DNA of 64,000 nt from Halocaridina rubra. Lineage: Eukaryota; Arthropoda; Malacostraca; Decapoda; Atyidae. Below are positions 59,341 to 64,000 of the stretch, piece by piece. Below the pieces are notes generated by a model. The model saw only the letters and a program-made list of their open reading frames with translations. It was not told the origin of the DNA and did no database searches. Numbering within the stretch: the stretch's first letter is position 1; every line of letters starts with the position of its first letter. The position numbers were made by a program, and so were the translations under genes. Location: the NCBI GenBank assembly GCA_037179515.1, contig JAXCGZ010021124.1, forward strand, positions 1 to 64,000. The letters run 5' to 3'.

Positions 59341-60480
59341 ACCGTAAAATGACTTTTGAGTAGTTATTTCTCGAAGACTTCTTCTCTTCTAGAAAGAGAC
59401 ATCAAGAGCAGCCCAGGACCCAACTACAAACACATATGTCCAACATGCTCCACAACAGTCACTTCAAGCATACACCCTAAAGGTTCAGTTTTCTGCAACT
59501 CATTTTACCTGTACAAAACTTGCCAACGTGAAACAGTACATAAATACTGGGATCTACTCACAGTGCTCTCTACTCTCCCCTTCAAATCCATCTCCTACTT
59601 CTACACCCCCTCCCACTATTCTGCCCTTCATTCCAGCACCATCTTCACCCCTTCTAACCTCCCTGCAGCAGCATCTGACACCAAAACACCAGAACTCATA
59701 CTTCATTAAAGAGTGCAATATACCCATTGCCTTCTTAAAAGAAGCAAAACTACATACAACACATAAAACACCCATATCCCATAACTTCAAAACCATTAGA
59801 CAAGACAGGATCTGTGGAGGTGGCATTGTACCCATCACCCTGGTACACAAATCCTTTCAACTTAATCGACACCAGTGCACATAAAAAATCCCTCCTCCCA
59901 TCACAAGACACTACTACACATAAAATAAATTTATGCATGCACAGCAAAACCTATCAGACATAACAATCACAATTACATACGTCCCCCCTCGAAAACGCCC
60001 TAATTACATCACCAATACTCCAAGACAACTGCTTGGTTTGTTGACAGTCCTGACATGAACAGAGGGCTGTTAATATAATACCAAATATACAACATTCATC
60101 AACACACATTTCCCTTCAAGCCCACAACCTACCATCTTCTCCAGACATCACCTTTTGTTCAATGAATCTCGCCCCACATCATCATGGAGGGTGATCATAC
60201 CCCAAGGTTCTGACCACCTTCCCATCATCACCACTAGCAAAACAAGAACCTCCCCAGTTGGCCACAGACACATGCACCAATTACAAAAGAGTCAACTGGG
60301 ATGCTTTCCACAAATGACACAGAACAATAATATGCAACTCGAGACAATAATCCCTTTGCAAACAAAAGTGCTACTGAACAGTCATTTATCACAATAATTC
60401 AAAAAGCATATTTCTAGAGGTACTAGAAAAAGATGCAATCCAAATTCACATAAAATATTATCCAACACCCCACACATAGG
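59341..60480 (+). mobile_element. Degenerate non-LTR retrotransposon, endonuclease part
   Basis: Starts with a 2A-like remnant (LLERDIKSSPGPNYK) and Cys pairs (ICPTC). A Pro-rich linker and an endonuclease in broken frames follow (NIPIAFLKEAKLHTTHKTP; RQDRICGGGIVPITLVHKS; near 60140 a SPDIT...-like piece; GSDHLPIITTSK at 60155-60397). No RT follows. Several frameshifts. Confidence 0.7.
59356..60397 (+). pseudogene. Endonuclease ORF remnant (non-LTR)
   Basis: Frames 59356-59709, 59528-59884 and 60155-60397 carry consecutive pieces of one protein: N-terminal zinc-binding region, linker, EEP nuclease with GGGIVP (normally GGGL.), and the C-terminal SDHLPI, which holds the conserved Asp-His. At least two frameshifts and no start context of note. 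Confidence 0.7.
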
Positions 60481-60599
60481 ACACTTCACAACAAATACAA
60501 GCACCTTACACACAAATCTACCGAAACATACTAGAACAACAAATATTGAATTTTAATAATTACATACTTTCACCTGATTGCAAAACAAACACCAACAAA

Positions 60600-60880
60600 C
60601 TCTACATGATACTACAGAGTGTCCATAAATTCTAGACACATCGGCAAAATGCATATTTTCAATCAAAAAATTTTAACATTTTATTTAATTAAAGTATCAT
60701 TAAATAATATCTTCATTGTAATTTCCACCATTTGTGATGCAAAGTTGAATGCGCATTGCAAAATTTTTGTTAACCTGATGCATTACCACCATAGTTCTGT
60801 CAATTTGAGCATATTCATATATGATTCATACCCTCAGGTGTCTCGTATCTTAAATTTTCACTGAAGATGTTATTTATTAA
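60600..60880 (-). mobile_element. Possible mariner-type fragment
   Basis: agtgtccataaattctagacac resembles a DNA-transposon terminus. On the complement the downstream stretch encodes VNKNFAMRIQLCITNGGNY, similar in style to the C-terminal end of some mariner-group transposases (RI..CI...GGHF). Short and decayed; low confidence. Confidence 0.35.
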
Positions 60881-61140
60881 TCCATTCCATTCCATTTACC
60901 TTGGCTGTTTCCCCAATTTGGGAGATAGCCAACATCAAAAAAGAAATAATAAGGGGATTACTTTGCTCTATGGGCAATGACGAGGGAGCTTCAACTGTTC
61001 AGATGGCGCTCCTGGAGTGCCACAGCCCATCCTACCGGCTCTTCCACAACCTGTGTCGCTTCATAATGCCAACTCCACTACTGCCCCTACCACAGGGCTA
61101 CCTCTGTAAGATGCAACCCCGTGGTAACAGCAGATGCCCA

Positions 61141-61416
61141 TCATATCTGCATCACAATCGCTCGCCACTCATTCCTATTTCTAGCATGCTCACTTGCTTC
61201 CCTCACTTCCATCCTCCTATCAGTCAGGGCTCTTCTTACTCCATCCATCCACCCAAACCTAGGCCTCCCTCTAGCATTTCCCCCATCAACTCTCGCATTC
61301 ATCACCTTTTTCAGCAGTCTTTCATCTATCTTTTCCACATGGCCAAACCATCTCAAAACATTCATATCTACTGTGGCTGCCAATTCTCTCCTCACATCCG
61401 TTCTTGCTCTCACCAC
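61141..61416 (-). pseudogene. LINE C-terminal region
   Basis: MNVLRWFGHVEKIDERLLKK then ARGRPRFGWMDGVRRAL: the WFGHVERM...RGRPR..W.D motif found at the C-terminus of many RT proteins of animal non-LTR elements. An uninterrupted 91-codon frame. Confidence 0.85.
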
Positions 61417-61639
61417 TTCATTCCTAACCTATCCAACCGATATACACCAATCATACTCCTCAGGCATTTCATATCAAACACATTTAGTTTCCGTCTCTCA
61501 CTTACTTTCATACCCCATACCCCATACACTTTACATCCTTCATTCACTCTGTGACACACATCTGCTTCCACTCCACCATTTGCAGCTATAACCGAGCCTA
61601 ATTACTTAAACTGATCAACTTCCTCAAGTGTCTCTCCAT

Positions 61640-62380
61640 TCAACATAGCATTCAATCCAGCATCATCCTCATTTCTTGTACACCTCATAACCTTACTCTT
61701 TCCCACATTCACTCGCAACTTCCTTCTCTCAAACACCATTCCAAATTCTGACACAGCTTCTCTTTTGAATCTGCCACCACCACAGTATCATCTGTAAACA
61801 GCAACTGATTCAGCTCCCACTCGTTATCATCTCCATCCACCATGCTCAAACCTCGACCACGCACTCGCTCATTCACCTCTCTTACGACTCCATCAACTTA
61901 CAAATTGAACAGCCATAGTGACATTACACATCCCTGTCTTAGTCCCACACTCACTGGAAACCACTCACTCACTTCATTCCCTACCCTAACACAAGCTCTA
62001 CTGCCCTCATACAAACTCTTCACTGCTTGCAGCAGTCTACCATCAATTCAATATAACCTGAAAACATTCCACATTGCCTCTCTATCAACTCTATTATACA
62101 CTTTCTCCAGATCCAAAAATGCAAAATACACATCCTTACCCTTAACTAAATATTTCTCACATAACTGCCTAACTAAAAAAATCTGATCTATGCAACCTTT
62201 GCCTCTCCAAGAACCACTCTGCACTTCCGTGATCACATATTCTGTCTTATCCTTAATCCTATTAATCAGTATCCTACCATACACTTTTCCTACCACACTC
62301 AACAAACTTATACCCCTAAAATTATTGAATTCATACGCATCTCTCTTACCTTTGTATAGGGGCACTATACAAGCAATCAC
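61640..62380 (-). pseudogene. LINE reverse transcriptase remnant
   Basis: MIACIVPLYKGKRDAYEFNN, FRGISLLSVVGKVYGRILI, EVQSGSWRGKGCIDQIF, VYFAFLDLEKVYNRVDREAM (first catalytic Asp). After stops, GLRQGCVMS-like and LLFTDDTVVVADS-like pieces (catalytic TDD) appear near 61945 and 61795. In-frame stops are spread throughout. Confidence 0.8.
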
Positions 62381-63299
62381 TCATTCCACTGGCACCATTG
62401 ACAACATAAAGCATATATTAAACACTCTCACTAACCATTCCAATGCAGTCACACCCCTTTCTTTCAACATCTCCGCTCTCACACCATCCATTCCAGGTGC
62501 TTTACCTGCTTTCGTTTCATCCAGTGCCTTTTTCACCTCCTCTCTTGTAATCTCTCACTCATTTTCGTTTCCCATTACTGGCACTTGAACACCCCCCACT
62601 GAACGTTCAGCAACCACTCAAAATATTCTGCCCATCTTTGCCTTGCATCATTCCCTCTTAACATCTGTCCATTCACATCATTCACTGTCTCTTCCATCCT
62701 CGATCCACCCTTCCTTACTCTCTTCACTTCTTTTCAAAACTTCTTTTTATTCTCCTCACATGACCCACTAAAATCCTGTTCCCACCTAACATTTGCCAAC
62801 CTCTTCTCTTCCTCTACCTTCCGCTTGGTTTCCACATTTTTCTCCCTATATCATTCATACTTCACTCTACTGTTACACTGCAGCCATTTCTCAAAAATTC
62901 TCTTTTTCTCTTCCACCTTCATTTTCACCCTTTCATTCTACCACTCGCTGCCCCTCCTCATGCCACCTCCAACAAACCTCTTTCCATACACATCACTTGC
63001 ATGTCCCACAAAACCTTTTATCAACCCCCATTCCTCCTCTAATTCCCCAACTTCTCATTCTTTCACCCTGTCATATGCCACTTTCAACCTGTTCTGATAT
63101 TCCTGTTTCTTTTCTGGCTTTTTCAACTCTTCCACCTTCACCACTTCCCTTTTACATCCCCCCACTCTTTTGCTACTACCACTTTTGCTTCAACCAAAAA
63201 ATGATCAGACGTCCCAGCAGTCACACCCCTAAATGCATGCACAACTTTCACTCTACTACTCATTCTCTTTGCTACCAACACATAATCCATCAATGCTCT

Positions 63300-63878
63300 T
63301 TATTTCACTCTTCCATTTGCCACTCTCATCCATGTATACTTATTTATTGACTTCTTCTTGAAAAATCTATTACCTATCACCAACTCTTGTTCCACACACA
63401 TATCTAACAGTCTCTCACCACTCTCATTCCCACCTGGTACCCCGTACTTTCCTACAACACCTTTTACCTCTCCATTACCCACTCTGGCATTCAAGTCACC
63501 CAACACAACTACATCATTCCTTCTACTCAGACCATCCACACATCTAGGTAACTCATTCCAGAATTCATCCCGCTCTTCCTAACTTCTCTCACATCCTGGT
63601 CCATACGCAATAACAAAAGCCCAACATTCTCTACCCATCCTAACCCTCACCCATATCATCCTAGATGACACTTCTTTCCATTCCACTACCTTATTTACCA
63701 TCCATTCACTCAACAATAATCCCACACCTTCTCTCTCTCTCCCCTTTCCAACTCCAGACACCCTACCTGTCACCTCACCAAATGCCACTTCTTTTCCTTT
63801 CATCTTCGTCTCACACAATACCAATACATCCATCCTCCTCCTACCAAACATATATCCAATCTCACATCTTTTGCTCAC
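63300..63878 (-). pseudogene. LINE endonuclease domain
   Basis: MDVLVLCETKMKGKEV (conserved Glu-Thr of EEP nucleases), VGLLLSEWM, FVIAYGPGCE, then after a frame break VVVLGDLNARVGNGEVKGV (GDLNAR motif) and NKYTWMRVANGRVK. The rest, including the TSDHFLVEAKV part near 63190, is in broken frames. Confidence 0.8.
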
Positions 63879-64000
63879 TACTCCCTTTCTTCTTTGACGT
63901 CTTGTGGGAGGTTAATAAAGGGGGGGATTCCCAGTCCCCTTGCCCAGTCCACTTTTAGTCACCTCTTATGTCATGCAGGGAATAAGTTGGGGCTATTCTT

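Larger units (their letters stand above)
60895..63965 (-). mobile_element. Non-LTR retrotransposon with endonuclease and RT, stop-ridden
   Basis: On the complement from about 63900: endonuclease, RT and the C-terminal end, in order, about 3 kb. The 3' region contains a block read on + as cccaatttgggagatagcc. The + strand shows long Ser/Pro-rich frames that are only antisense shadows. The right edge is close to the window end, so the 5' end may be incomplete. Confidence 0.85.

Noticed and set aside
60901..63958. Ser/Pro-rich + strand proteins (217, 156, 185 codons and others)
   Set aside because: They are antisense to a recognisable endonuclease-RT retrotransposon on the - strand.

Overview
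This is eukaryotic, AT-rich, extremely repeat-dense DNA. The organism is most likely a decapod crustacean, and a penaeid-like shrimp would fit. That is an inference from three things: about 3.7 kb of the window is long perfect (AT)n arrays, with (AAT)n and (CT)n besides; many decaying pogo/Tigger, non-LTR, BEL/Pao and gypsy-like elements are present; and the one host gene has short exons with GT-AG introns.

Host gene. From 32815 to 58724 on the + strand lie 22 consecutive exons of the glycogen debranching enzyme (AGL). They join in frame into 1169 codons. They start inside the N-terminal 4-alpha-glucanotransferase module, cross the central domain, and run through almost all of the C-terminal amylo-1,6-glucosidase module. 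The first roughly 390 residues and the last few residues are not found in the window. All exons are open and the expected catalytic acids are present, so the gene looks functional.

Left third, 1-32.8 kb. No host exon was recognised; this is a mosaic of mobile DNA. In order it holds: microsatellites and Tigger remnants (0-2.6 kb); two near-identical CR1/Jockey-like retrotransposon copies plus a fragment, head to tail on the - strand (2.6-7.8 kb); a BEL/Pao LTR element with two LTRs, a tRNA-Tyr-type primer site and a deleted reverse transcriptase core (8.1-13.8 kb); then alternating VNTR elements, (AT)n arrays and pogo/Tigger elements to 31.8 kb. These include one nearly complete Tigger with a frameshifted transposase, nested non-autonomous copies, and nested palindromes built around (AT)n.

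Right side. AGL introns carry antisense LINE copies (40.4 and 46.0 kb), an antisense gypsy-like remnant (47.7-50.2 kb), a tRNA-related repeat, a 955-bp MITE and two facing Tigger derivatives in the last intron. Beyond AGL, 59.3-60.5 kb is a degenerate non-LTR element with an eroded 2A-like motif, and 60.9-64 kb is a second, stop-ridden non-LTR element on the - strand.

Main observation. A 160-bp tandem satellite, seen as arrays of 7, 9 and 10 units, lies inside Tigger elements between intact terminal inverted repeats. The same sequence is a single-copy 3' subterminal segment of the near-complete Tigger. The window therefore shows a graded series from single copy to satellite array inside a cut-and-paste transposon.
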